A DNA stretch of 64,000 bases. Source: a bacterium (GTDB taxonomy: Bacteria; Zhuqueibacterota; Zhuqueibacteria; Zhuqueibacterales; Zhuqueibacteraceae). Where the stretch lies: the NCBI GenBank assembly GCA_023150945.1, contig JAKLJX010000003.1:100603-164602 (forward strand), written 5' to 3'. Numbering within the stretch: the stretch's first letter is position 1; the number at the start of each line of letters is the position of its first letter. A model generated the notes under the pieces. It was not told the origin of the DNA. It searched no databases and saw only the letters and a list, made by a program, of their open reading frames with translations. Made by a program: the position numbers and the translations under genes. Positions 26,125 to 33,371 of this stretch are shown here, piece by piece.

Positions 26125-27924
26125 ATGAGGCTTCGAGAAATCTTTCGGTCGTTGCAGCCGCCGATTTGGTCCACTCTTTCCCTGCCCCGGCTGGCGTTGC
26201 CGGCTGCGGCCCTCTTGGTCACGAGTTATTTTCTATTCGCGTTCAGCCCGCAGCTCCTGCAGCCGGTCGTGACCTGCCTGGTTCCCCTCGCAGGCATCGG
26301 GCTGGCCATGGCGATTGTCGCGCGTCTGGGCGAGCCGCTCTCTGCTGAAATCGAAGCGGCTCCGGAACGGCTGCGGCCGCGCGCCCGTTTGGGCCGCATT
26401 CTGCATCGCATGGCCGGCCTGCGCGGCCCGCACGCGACGGCCCCGGAAAAACGTTTCCTCCACGCCTTTCGCAAAGCCCGCGACTTGATGTTTCTCGCCA
26501 ACGGCGAGATGCAGTTGGTGGAGGTCAATGACAGCTTCTGTGAATTGTGGGGCCGGCGGCGCGCCGATTTGCTGCGGTGCTCCCTCGCGGAAGTCATGGC
26601 CGAAACCAGTCTTGATCAGGAAGATTTCAGCGCGCTGCTGGCCGCCGCTGATTTTCGCGGGGAGATGACCGTCACGCAGGCCGACGGCGCCCTGCGCGTT
26701 TTCGATTTGATCGCCACCCCGCTGTCGCGCGAATTGTATCTCGGGATCGCGCGGGAAGTGACGGAACAACGCCTCTATCAAGATGAATTGCAGCGCGCTG
26801 CCGAGTGGCGTGAGCTGGTGTTGCGCAACCTCGATGACGGATTGTTGGTGATGGATGGCGAAGGCCGGCCGGCGATTCACAACCGCGCGGCGGAAACGCT
26901 GCTGGCCCTGCGCGCGGAGGATTTCGCCGGCTTGTCATTGGTGGAGGGCGAGCTGCGGCATGCCTCCCAGCGCTGGGCCTTGCGACCGGCGGAAGGGCAG
27001 GGTGATCCTTTTCAGCTTGCGCTGCGGCAGGCCGCCAAAGTGCAGGATCGCCGCGTGTGCGTCTGGCGGGAAGGCCGGCGCGAACGCGAGCTGGCGATCA
27101 ACCTTTCCCCGCTCTTCGACGCGCGCCAGGAGTTGATCGGCGCCCTGGCCAGCCTGCGCGAAGTGCGCACGGCGGAGCCGGGGACCGGGAATCAGCATCA
27201 TCTCGCCCGCCTGACGGAATTGGTGGATCTCGCTGCTCACGCCGGCCATGAGATCATCAATCGCATGACCGGCATCATCAGTTACGCCCAGCTCCTGCAC
27301 GAGCGCATGCCCGCGGAAACCGAAGAGGCCGGCCTGCTGCGCGGCGTCATTGCCGAAGGCGAGCGCGTCACCGGCATCTTGCGCCATCTTCTCGCCTTTG
27401 CCCGGCCGCGGCCGCAGGAGCGCCTCACCACGCCGCTGGAGGGTGTCATTGCCGCCGCGCTCAGTTTGATGCAGCCGCGTCTGGCCAAAGACGGCATTCG
27501 GGTGAACAACACCGCGACGCCGGATTTGCCGCCGGTGAGCTGTCACTGCCAGCAGATTCAGGAAGTCTTCGTCAATCTGCTGAGCAATGCCCAGTATGCC
27601 CTCAATCTGAAGTATCCGGGCGAGCATCCGGAAAAGGTGATCGCCATTCACACCGCGCTGGTGGCCAAGCCGGACGGCAACAAGCGGTTGCGCGCCACGG
27701 TGGTGGACGCCGGCATCGGCATCGCGCCCGAAAATTTGCCCCGCATTTTTGCCCCCTTCTTCAGCACCAAACACAAGGATGAAGGCACCGGCCTGGGCCT
27801 GAGCTTGAGCCAGCAGATCGTTCGCGATCACGGCGGCGAGATTCAGGTGGAAAGCGAATTGGGGAGCTACGCGAGATTCATTGTGGAATTGCCTGTCGCC
27901 GAGAACGCGCTGGAGGAAGCATAG
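26125..27924 (+). CDS. PAS-domain sensor histidine kinase
   Basis: 599 residues. Two predicted membrane helices near the N-terminus (about 22-45 and 50-68) precede two PAS-like regions (about 110-220, KRFLHAFRKARDLMFLANGE; about 235-345, RNLDDGLLVMDGEGRPAIHN). The dimerisation/phosphoacceptor helix is AAHAGHEIINRMTGIISYAQ, and the catalytic domain has EVFVNLLSNAQYALNLKYPG (N box), VVDAGIGIAPENL (G1), FAPFFSTKHKDEGTG (F) and GLGLSLSQQIV (G2). GGAGG lies upstream of the ATG. No response regulator gene is adjacent, so it is an orphan kinase in this window. The signal sensed is unknown. Confidence 0.88.
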   Translation: MRLREIFRSLQPPIWSTLSLPRLALPAAALLVTSYFLFAFSPQLLQPVVTCLVPLAGIGLAMAIVARLGEPLSAEIEAAPERLRPRARLGRILHRMAGLRGPHATAPEKRFLHAFRKARDLMFLANGEMQLVEVNDSFCELWGRRRADLLRCSLAEVMAETSLDQEDFSALLAAADFRGEMTVTQADGALRVFDLIATPLSRELYLGIAREVTEQRLYQDELQRAAEWRELVLRNLDDGLLVMDGEGRPAIHNRAAETLLALRAEDFAGLSLVEGELRHASQRWALRPAEGQGDPFQLALRQAAKVQDRRVCVWREGRRERELAINLSPLFDARQELIGALASLREVRTAEPGTGNQHHLARLTELVDLAAHAGHEIINRMTGIISYAQLLHERMPAETEEAGLLRGVIAEGERVTGILRHLLAFARPRPQERLTTPLEGVIAAALSLMQPRLAKDGIRVNNTATPDLPPVSCHCQQIQEVFVNLLSNAQYALNLKYPGEHPEKVIAIHTALVAKPDGNKRLRATVVDAGIGIAPENLPRIFAPFFSTKHKDEGTGLGLSLSQQIVRDHGGEIQVESELGSYARFIVELPVAENALEEA

Positions 27925-28022
27925 CCGGCGCGCCACGGCACCACCTCAAATACAAAGCCCCGCCCGATTTCCCTGGGAAACCGAGCGGGGCTTGTTTATT
28001 GCGCTTGCTGCGAATCCGGCTG

Positions 28023-28883
28023 TCAGGCCACCACCTGCTGCTGCCGCGATTGCGCATGCGTGTGCAGCAGAATGAGAAACGTGAGATCGATGAGCGCCTT
28101 CTCGCGGTGGCGCGGGCGATAGTAGAGCTTGCGGCCTTTGGCAAACGCCAGGAAGTTGAGCAACTGCTGATAGAGCGTGGCGTAATCCAAGCCCGCCCAT
28201 TCCGAGTCGGAGCGCCGGTTCTTCAAGATCGGCGCGATGCGCTTGAGCAGCAGATCCGAAACGTGCTTGCCGTTCTTGACATCGCCGAACATGCTCACCA
28301 GGGCATCCGAAACCGTCAGCAGATCATTCGAGCTTTCGCGCAGCCGGTCGAGCACTTCGGGATTGGTGAGCGGCAGCGCCTTCTGCGCCAGGCGCAGCGA
28401 CTTCTGCGTGCGCGGTTCCATCGCAACGGCGTAGTAGCTGCCGGCGCCGGAGGCCCTGTCATAACTCCACCACCGCCGCAGCAACTCCGTGCCGGATACG
28501 CGGTAGATCTTCGCGCGACGGCTGCTGCCGCGCTCGGGGTCGAGCACGAAATACGAGCGGCTCTTCGAGCCGGCCACCAGAATCCAGTGCTCGAAACGAT
28601 CGACACACAGAATCACCGGGTGGCCCTGGCTGTGTTCTTCGCGCACCCAGGCGAGCGCCTGCCGGCCGTGGCTCTTGCGATCCCAGCTTTGCGCCCTGCC
28701 TTCATAGCCCAGACGGCGCAGGCCGCGTTGCAGACCGTTTTCCGTGGTGCCACTGGTAGGGCGGGTGCCGCACGCCTTTTTGATGCGGCCCAAGGAGATA
28801 TCTGCATTGCCCAACAAGCGCAGCGCATTGTAGATGCACGTCGGGCCGCAGCTATAGTCATCAGGTTGGATGGCGAATGCCAT
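28023..28883 (-). CDS. C39-like papain-fold cysteine peptidase, stand-alone
   Basis: 286 residues. The N-terminal half matches the C39 peptidase pattern: QPDDYSCGPTCIYNALRLLG supplies the oxyanion Gln6 and nucleophile Cys12; FEHWILVAG holds the catalytic His (about 99); SYFVLDPE holds the third Asp (about 115). C39 domains usually cut double-glycine leaders inside ABC exporters, but here no transporter domain follows. Instead there is a 130-residue basic helical extension (RTQKSLRLAQKALPLTN...). There is no signal peptide. The ATG at 28883 is preferred (GGAG six bases upstream) over the GTG five codons earlier. No substrate or exporter gene is adjacent. Confidence 0.65.
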   Translation of the reverse strand: MAFAIQPDDYSCGPTCIYNALRLLGNADISLGRIKKACGTRPTSGTTENGLQRGLRRLGYEGRAQSWDRKSHGRQALAWVREEHSQGHPVILCVDRFEHWILVAGSKSRSYFVLDPERGSSRRAKIYRVSGTELLRRWWSYDRASGAGSYYAVAMEPRTQKSLRLAQKALPLTNPEVLDRLRESSNDLLTVSDALVSMFGDVKNGKHVSDLLLKRIAPILKNRRSDSEWAGLDYATLYQQLLNFLAFAKGRKLYYRPRHREKALIDLTFLILLHTHAQSRQQQVVA

Positions 28884-29371
28884 AGTGGTCTCCGTCACCG
28901 GCGAACTGTTAGATGATCCTAAGAACTCTCACCTGGTCATAACGCGATTCAGTCTCGAAAACGCAGCAGCAGGAGTACAGTTTCAAATGCGGGCCAAAGG
29001 GTGTGCTTATTGTTTTTTAAAGACTTTGATGAGAGAACCATCCATCCGCCCAACCCCCATTTTTTGCGTGGCGCAATATAATACGCCCCCGGTTGAGAAG
29101 CAATGGATTAGTTGGTGATCAAAAGTTGCATGGTTTGTATCTGAAGCTTTTCCAGAGGTCTAGTTTTGCTAAATTTTTTTTCTTGCGGTGGGTGGGCGAG
29201 ATAGGGCTGCGGGCTTCGCCAGATTGGCAAAGAAACGCAATATCTACTTTGTCAACATCTTAAGGCAGGCGCTTGGAACCGGAGTTGTCTGGCTTTCAAA
29301 GTTAGCAACAGGTATCACCGTGGCATGTGAAGTTTGGTGCGCGTCGAACACTTAAAAGATTATTTTGAAAC
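28884..29371. other. Intergenic region before higBA
   Basis: About 490 nt. An 82-codon open frame on the plus strand (28870-29118) overlaps the start of the peptidase gene, lacks a ribosome-binding site and has no recognisable content, so I do not call it. The right part is AT-rich and leads into the higBA promoter. Confidence 0.4.
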
Positions 29372-29400
29372 TTGACAATGAGTACCAAAATTGGTACATA
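29372..29400 (+). promoter_or_regulatory. higBA promoter with embedded operator
   Basis: TTGACA (29372-29377), 17 nt, TACATA (29395-29400). Between and partly over these lies the inverted repeat GTACCAA-AA-TTGGTAC (29382-29397), well placed as the binding site for the HigA-type repressor. The predicted transcription start falls within a few bases of the ATG at 29406, implying a leaderless or nearly leaderless mRNA. Confidence 0.6.
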
Positions 29401-29405
29401 TGCCG

Positions 29406-29750
29406 ATGAGCATAGAATTCCGCTTAACAGTCATATTCTACAAAAGTGAATCAGGTAATGAGCCTGTTCGAGAATGGCTCAAGAACTTGCCCCGTGGCGA
29501 CAGAAAAATCATTGGAGAAGATATGAAAACGGTGCAATTGGGATGGCCGTTGGGAATGCCTTCAGTCCGAAAATTGGATGTTGGTCTTTGGGAGGTTCGC
29601 TCAAAATTAGGCAACCGAATTGCTCGCGTCCTTTTTACGGTTGAAAAGAATGTGATGGTGCTCCTGCACGGATTCATCAAGAAATCAGAGAAGACACCAT
29701 CAGATGATTTGAATCTCGCGAAAAAACGACTGTCGAATTTGTGGAGTTGA
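29406..29750 (+). CDS. HigB-like (Gp49/RelE-family) toxin
   Basis: About 114 residues. The pattern FYKSESGNEPVREWLKNLP at the N-terminus, LGWPLGMPSVRKLDVGLWEVRSKLGNRIARVLF in the centre (split here as the RKL-GLWEVR core and IARVLF) and LLHGFIKKSEKTPSDDL near the end are diagnostic of the phage Gp49-like HigB toxins, ribosome-dependent mRNA endonucleases. The start is uncertain: ATG 29400 and ATG 29406 are both possible, and a TTG at 29391 lies inside the operator. The HigA-like gene follows after three bases, the toxin-first order usual for higBA. Confidence 0.85.
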   Translation: MSIEFRLTVIFYKSESGNEPVREWLKNLPRGDRKIIGEDMKTVQLGWPLGMPSVRKLDVGLWEVRSKLGNRIARVLFTVEKNVMVLLHGFIKKSEKTPSDDLNLAKKRLSNLWS

Positions 29751-29753
29751 GTG

Positions 29754-30038
29754 ATGAATAAGAAACACTTGGGCAGCAATTTTGATGATTTCCTCAGCGA
29801 AGAAGGCTTGCTTGCCGAAGCTGAAGCCGTCGCGGTCAAGCGCGTGGTTGCTCTTCAAATTGCGAAATTGATGGAATCCAAGAGTATTTCAAAAGCCGCT
29901 CTGGCAGAGCGAATGCAGACAAGCCGTTCAGCGATTGAGCGTCTGCTTGATCCTGCCAATGATTCCGTTACTTTGCAGACTTTGGGACGTGCGGCACTGG
30001 CCTTGGGAAAGCGGCTTCAAATCGAGCTGATTGATTGA
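29754..30038 (+). CDS. HigA-like XRE-family antitoxin
   Basis: 94 residues. A helix-turn-helix of the Cro/C1 type is visible: RVVALQIAKLMESKSISKAA followed by LAERMQTSRSAIERLLDP and VTLQTLGRAALALGK. It should bind and neutralise the HigB-like toxin encoded directly upstream and repress the promoter through the inverted repeat at 29382-29397. GTGGAGTTGAGTG precedes the ATG. It is intact and of normal length for the family. Confidence 0.85.
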   Translation: MNKKHLGSNFDDFLSEEGLLAEAEAVAVKRVVALQIAKLMESKSISKAALAERMQTSRSAIERLLDPANDSVTLQTLGRAALALGKRLQIELID

Positions 30039-30324
30039 TCCCTGACCTCAGCGCGATTCTGGCGGATAGTGATAACGGAAATGCCTGGCGCACTGGCTCA
30101 ATTCGGCGCGATTCCTTTCTCCGCCACCGCAGGACTCGGCGGCGGCTTCATCGAACTTCATCCCGAGCTCGAGGCGGCCGGACAATTCATCCCGAGGCGT
30201 TCTATGTGGAACAAGCCAAAACTTCCGCGGCTTCGAAGTGGATCGCGACCTGGATTGGCAGCCCAGGCGCTTCGGCGATATCCCCTGATCCCGCCCGCCG
30301 CCGCATTCGCTCTTTCCGCCACCC

Positions 30325-30360
30325 AATAAAAAAGGCCGGAGGAAAACACCTCCACCGGCC
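30325..30360 (-). terminator. Intrinsic terminator for leftward transcription
   Basis: On the minus strand GGCCGG-TGG-AGG pairs with CCT-CCGGCC around a short loop and is followed by TTTTTTATT. It would end transcripts of the TIR/caspase unit, about 370 nt beyond the caspase stop. Confidence 0.65.
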
Positions 30361-30542
30361 GACCGACCAACCCATGCTGCGCGACTGATTCCAGCGCAAC
30401 CTCTCGCTCTTTCCACGCACACCCCCGCGGACACCTCCCGCCCGACAAAAACTCGGGGAAACGGACGCCGGCTCTGCTGGCGAGCAACCGGCCAGGGATA
30501 CCCGAGTGCCGGTGATTGAGTCCTTACTCAACCACCTTTTGC

Positions 30543-30574
30543 GGGAAGACCCCCTTCGTGGTCTTCCCGTTTTT
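30543..30574 (+). terminator. Intrinsic terminator for rightward transcription
   Basis: GGGAAGACC (30543-30551) and GGTCTTCCC (30560-30568) form a perfect nine-bp stem with an eight-nt loop, followed by GTTTTTTC. It is positioned to end higBA or a local small RNA. Confidence 0.8.
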
Positions 30575-30703
30575 TCTTTTCCGACCCAATCATTGGCGCA
30601 TGCCTTGAAAAACGCAACCATCGTGCGCCCCGGCGCCACCATTTTTCAAAAAATTTTCGAGGTTTCTACCCGGCACCGAGGGCTGCACACAAAAGAAAAT
30701 AAT

Positions 30704-30748
30704 CAAATGATTCAAATGACCAAATGATCAAGATTGTCCGGAACGCAC
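30704..30748. repeat. 45-nt direct repeat at the 3' end of the caspase-like gene
   Basis: Identical over 45 nt to 32145-32189 at the 3' end of the TIR gene. It covers the last six codons, the stop and about 24 nt beyond it. The part outside the gene is itself made of CAAATGA-type short repeats. Confidence 0.85.
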
Positions 30749-32074
30749 CGCACGGACGTAGCAGGGGACGCCCGTGAAGTAGCGGTGGCACGTGCCATCG
30801 GTAAAAGAAACGTTCCACGCCTCGCCCAACTTGTCTTTGTCTACCGTCCAGATCCACTCCTGCCTCTTGTCAAATACAGAATTGAGATATGAGCCTGTTA
30901 AGCCATTCTCCGGGGCCATCAACGACATCGCCTCCTCGAGCGTGGGCAGACGCCAATCGCTATAGCCAGCAAATTCCTGTCGATTCAGCAGATCCAAGTA
31001 GACTTGCACTGCCGAGAATCTCATCGGATCATCAGACCCACCCTGCTGCCACGTAAGCCCGGTGGCATCGTCTATCACCAGCAACTGTCCCTTGCTTGTA
31101 GTTGACCGGAACTGATGAATGATTCCTTTCCCACGAGGATTGTCAGAACTGTCAAAGAAATCATTTGCCACAAGCATACGTTTTACTTCATCATCGGAAA
31201 GCGTGGCGCCAGCGCTTCGAAAACGCAGACCGGGCGATGGAATAACCGGCGGCAGCGTCGGAAACAAAAACTCGCCCTGTTCATGACCCGGCAAGGTGGC
31301 AAACCCCGGCGTTTGCAGCCGGCTGGTGGCTGCCGGGGTGATATAAGCAACCAGTTCACTGAAGGTGATCCAGGAATCCTTATTGAAATCAGCCAAGCCT
31401 TGCTGAATACCTTTGAGCAGATAACCGGTAAAGATGCTGTGACCACCCGGCCCGCCGTCTGTCACTTGCTGGTTTTTGCCGCCGGCCGTCAGAATTTGCC
31501 GGGCAACACGGGTGCTCACTTCTCGCAGGTAGTTTGGGATGTTTTCCGACAACTTCACGCCGCGCACGCCGAGCTGGCCGCCGTAGCAACAGTCCATGAT
31601 GAACGCCTGGTGTTTCGCCCGACTCATCTTAGCGGACAGCGTGCGCAGCTCTTCCATGGAAATCAGCGTCGAGGCTTTGTTGGTGGCATCGTAGGGGACA
31701 ATGTAGCCATAATCCTCGTCGTTGTATCGCCGCGTCGTGCCATGGCCGGCGAAGAAAAACAGAATGGCATCGTTGGCCGCCAGGCTCGGCGCCAAGTCGT
31801 CTTCCAAGAGTGAGACAATCTTGGCGCGCGAGGCGTTGGCGTCATAAAGCGGATAGACCGTGAACCCCAGCTCCTCGAGCAGCTCACCAAATCCCGCGGC
31901 GTCCTTTTGGGCATAAGATAGCTTCGGCCAGTGTGAGTGCTGATAGGTGTTGATGCCGACCACCACCGCATAACGTTTGCCGTAGAACGGCGTCTGCGCG
32001 TTCGCCGCTGCCGTCCAGCATACGAACGCCAAGAGCACGTGCCAAGTCCATCGAACATGTCCCGATTGCATCAT
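30728..32074 (-). CDS. Caspase-like (C14) protease with C-terminal DUF1566-like domain
   Basis: 448 residues. A signal peptide (TWHVLLAFVCWTAAANAQ) is followed by a caspase-fold domain (about 30-265): RYAVVVGINTY, AILFFFAGHGTTRR with the catalytic His, and QAFIMDCCYGGQLG with the catalytic Cys. Residues about 290-448 hold a linker (DDEVKRMLVANDFFD) and a DUF1566/Lcl-type domain (ATGLTWQQGG, YLDLLNRQEFAGYSDWRLPT, LEEAMSLMAP, ending YVRAVRSGQS). This C-terminal region is homologous to that of the TIR protein encoded 94 nt upstream on the same strand. The signal peptide would place the protease in the envelope. Its target is unknown. Confidence 0.82.
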   Translation of the reverse strand: MMQSGHVRWTWHVLLAFVCWTAAANAQTPFYGKRYAVVVGINTYQHSHWPKLSYAQKDAAGFGELLEELGFTVYPLYDANASRAKIVSLLEDDLAPSLAANDAILFFFAGHGTTRRYNDEDYGYIVPYDATNKASTLISMEELRTLSAKMSRAKHQAFIMDCCYGGQLGVRGVKLSENIPNYLREVSTRVARQILTAGGKNQQVTDGGPGGHSIFTGYLLKGIQQGLADFNKDSWITFSELVAYITPAATSRLQTPGFATLPGHEQGEFLFPTLPPVIPSPGLRFRSAGATLSDDEVKRMLVANDFFDSSDNPRGKGIIHQFRSTTSKGQLLVIDDATGLTWQQGGSDDPMRFSAVQVYLDLLNRQEFAGYSDWRLPTLEEAMSLMAPENGLTGSYLNSVFDKRQEWIWTVDKDKLGEAWNVSFTDGTCHRYFTGVPCYVRAVRSGQS

Positions 32075-32144
32075 GCTTCACCACCCATTTTGAGCAAGCT
32101 GTTGCAATTGCGAAGTAGTTCAGTAATCTGAGGTCCTAAATGAC

Positions 32145-32189
32145 CAAATGATTCAAATGACCAAATGATCAAGATTGTCCGGAACGCAC
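32145..32189. repeat. 45-nt direct repeat at the 3' end of the TIR gene
   Basis: Second copy of the repeat at 30704-30748, again straddling the last codons and stop and continuing into the intergenic gap. The coding DNA just upstream is far less similar between the two genes. Confidence 0.85.
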
Positions 32190-33203
32190 TGCACGGATAT
32201 AGTAATTAGTAGTGGCAATACTATTGTTGTTGCAGCGGCCTTCATTGAAGTTGGCGTCCCGAGCTTCGCCCAACACTGGCACATCTGCAGTTCGAATCCA
32301 TCGCTGAGTTCCATCAAATTCTGGATCAATATGTAAGCCACCATTCTTTTTTGTTGGCTCCATCAATGATATTGCTTCCTCCAGTGTCGGCAGGCGCCAG
32401 TCACTGTAGCCCCCGAATCGATCTCGATTCAGTTGTTCGAGGTATTGTCGCGCTTCTTCAAAGACTATGAGTTTCTCGGATCCCGCTTGCTGCCATATCA
32501 AACTGGTCGCGCGGTCAAATACAAGCTTGGCGTTGTTTTGTTCAATAGCCTCGTATAGATGTTGCAGCCCCTTGCCCATCTTGTTCAAACCTGCATCAAA
32601 GAAACCCATCTCTATGAGCATGTTTTTAACATCTTTCCGCGAAAAATTGTGTCGAGGACGGGAACGTAGCCGCACTGGTTTCATCAGGTTGGCGTACGAC
32701 TTCGTCCCACTCGTGGAGAGATTGCCCACTTTCTTGGAAAACCTAAGGGACCGACCACTGGCTACAGATGCATTGGCTTGCCTCCGCTTACTTGTTTTCG
32801 GTTCGGCGCGTATGGCACGACAGATCTTGTCCAAGCCACCATCGTCAAACAGATTACAGTATTGCAGTTCACGAAAACGGTCAGGGACTGAACAATTGTC
32901 GAGCCGTATCGGAATCACACAAATCTGCCCTTCGGGAATCTCTTCCAGTATCTCCAAAGCTAATTTGAATTCTCTTTGTACATATCCTCGCTTAGACACT
33001 GAAATTTGAGAAAGGAAAATCAAAACAAAATCCGAGGCCTGCAGGGCTTTGGGGATCTCCTCGTCCCAGCGCTGCCCCGGCAACAAATCTTCCTTATCCA
33101 GCCACGGCTTGAAACCCTGCTGCTGGAGGAAGCGATAGACTTCGACGACCTTCGGCTTGTCTTCGCTGGCATGACACAAGAAAATCTGCACCGGCTTGCT
33201 CAT
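32169..33203 (-). CDS. TIR-domain protein with C-terminal DUF1566-like domain
   Basis: 344 residues starting at MSKPVQIFLCHASEDKPKVV, the opening of a TIR domain (about 1-135). Further TIR marks: GFKPWLDKEDLLPGQRWDEE, containing the acidic residue expected in the NAD-cleaving site, SDFVLIFLS and GYVQREFKLAL. A basic linker follows, then DVKNMLIEMGFFDAGLNKMG and a DUF1566/Lcl-type domain (ATSLIWQQAG, RFGGYSDWRLPT, LEEAISLMEP, YYIRAVRSGQS). There is no signal peptide, so it is presumably cytoplasmic, unlike its partner. The ATG was chosen because upstream in-frame sequence is not TIR-like. It is probably the first gene of a two-gene unit with the caspase-like protein. Confidence 0.82.
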   Translation of the reverse strand: MSKPVQIFLCHASEDKPKVVEVYRFLQQQGFKPWLDKEDLLPGQRWDEEIPKALQASDFVLIFLSQISVSKRGYVQREFKLALEILEEIPEGQICVIPIRLDNCSVPDRFRELQYCNLFDDGGLDKICRAIRAEPKTSKRRQANASVASGRSLRFSKKVGNLSTSGTKSYANLMKPVRLRSRPRHNFSRKDVKNMLIEMGFFDAGLNKMGKGLQHLYEAIEQNNAKLVFDRATSLIWQQAGSEKLIVFEEARQYLEQLNRDRFGGYSDWRLPTLEEAISLMEPTKKNGGLHIDPEFDGTQRWIRTADVPVLGEARDANFNEGRCNNNSIATTNYYIRAVRSGQS

Positions 33204-33371
33204 GGAAAAACCTCGATGAATCGCCCCGCTCTCGGCAAGACAAGCATTACGCCCGCATGCGTGCAGTGCTGGCGTGTCTCGCATCTGGCTGCTGGTGGAT
33301 CACCCGAAAATATCCAAAAAACATCCTTGCAGTGAATCGCGCGGAAGCCGCGTTTGGCTTCGCATTCCATC

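Larger units (their letters stand above)
30039..30727. other. Long non-coding space with nested hairpins between convergent units
   Basis: 689 nt without a supportable gene, bounded on the right by the caspase-like gene stop. It contains a minus-strand terminator (30325-30360) and a plus-strand terminator (30543-30574). Between them is a nested structure: CTCGGG and CCCGAG enclose GCCGG...CCGGC, which in turn encloses CTC...GAG (about 30452-30502). It could be a small structured RNA or simply two 3' UTRs. No known riboswitch or housekeeping RNA consensus was recognised. Confidence 0.45.

Noticed and set aside
28870-29118. 82-codon plus-strand ORF
   Set aside because: Overlaps the start of the C39-like gene, has no ribosome-binding site and no recognisable sequence pattern.
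30430-30520. c-di-GMP-I or cobalamin riboswitch
   Set aside because: GGGGAAACGGACGC looked suggestive, but the conserved GGACGCAAAGCC and CGCACAGGGCAAACC elements are missing and no plus-strand gene follows.
32290-32299. tRNA T-loop motif GTTCGAATCC
   Set aside because: It lies inside the TIR coding frame with no cloverleaf possible.
30728-33203. Complete diversity-generating retroelement
   Set aside because: No reverse transcriptase, template repeat or accessory gene is visible; only the target-like features remain.
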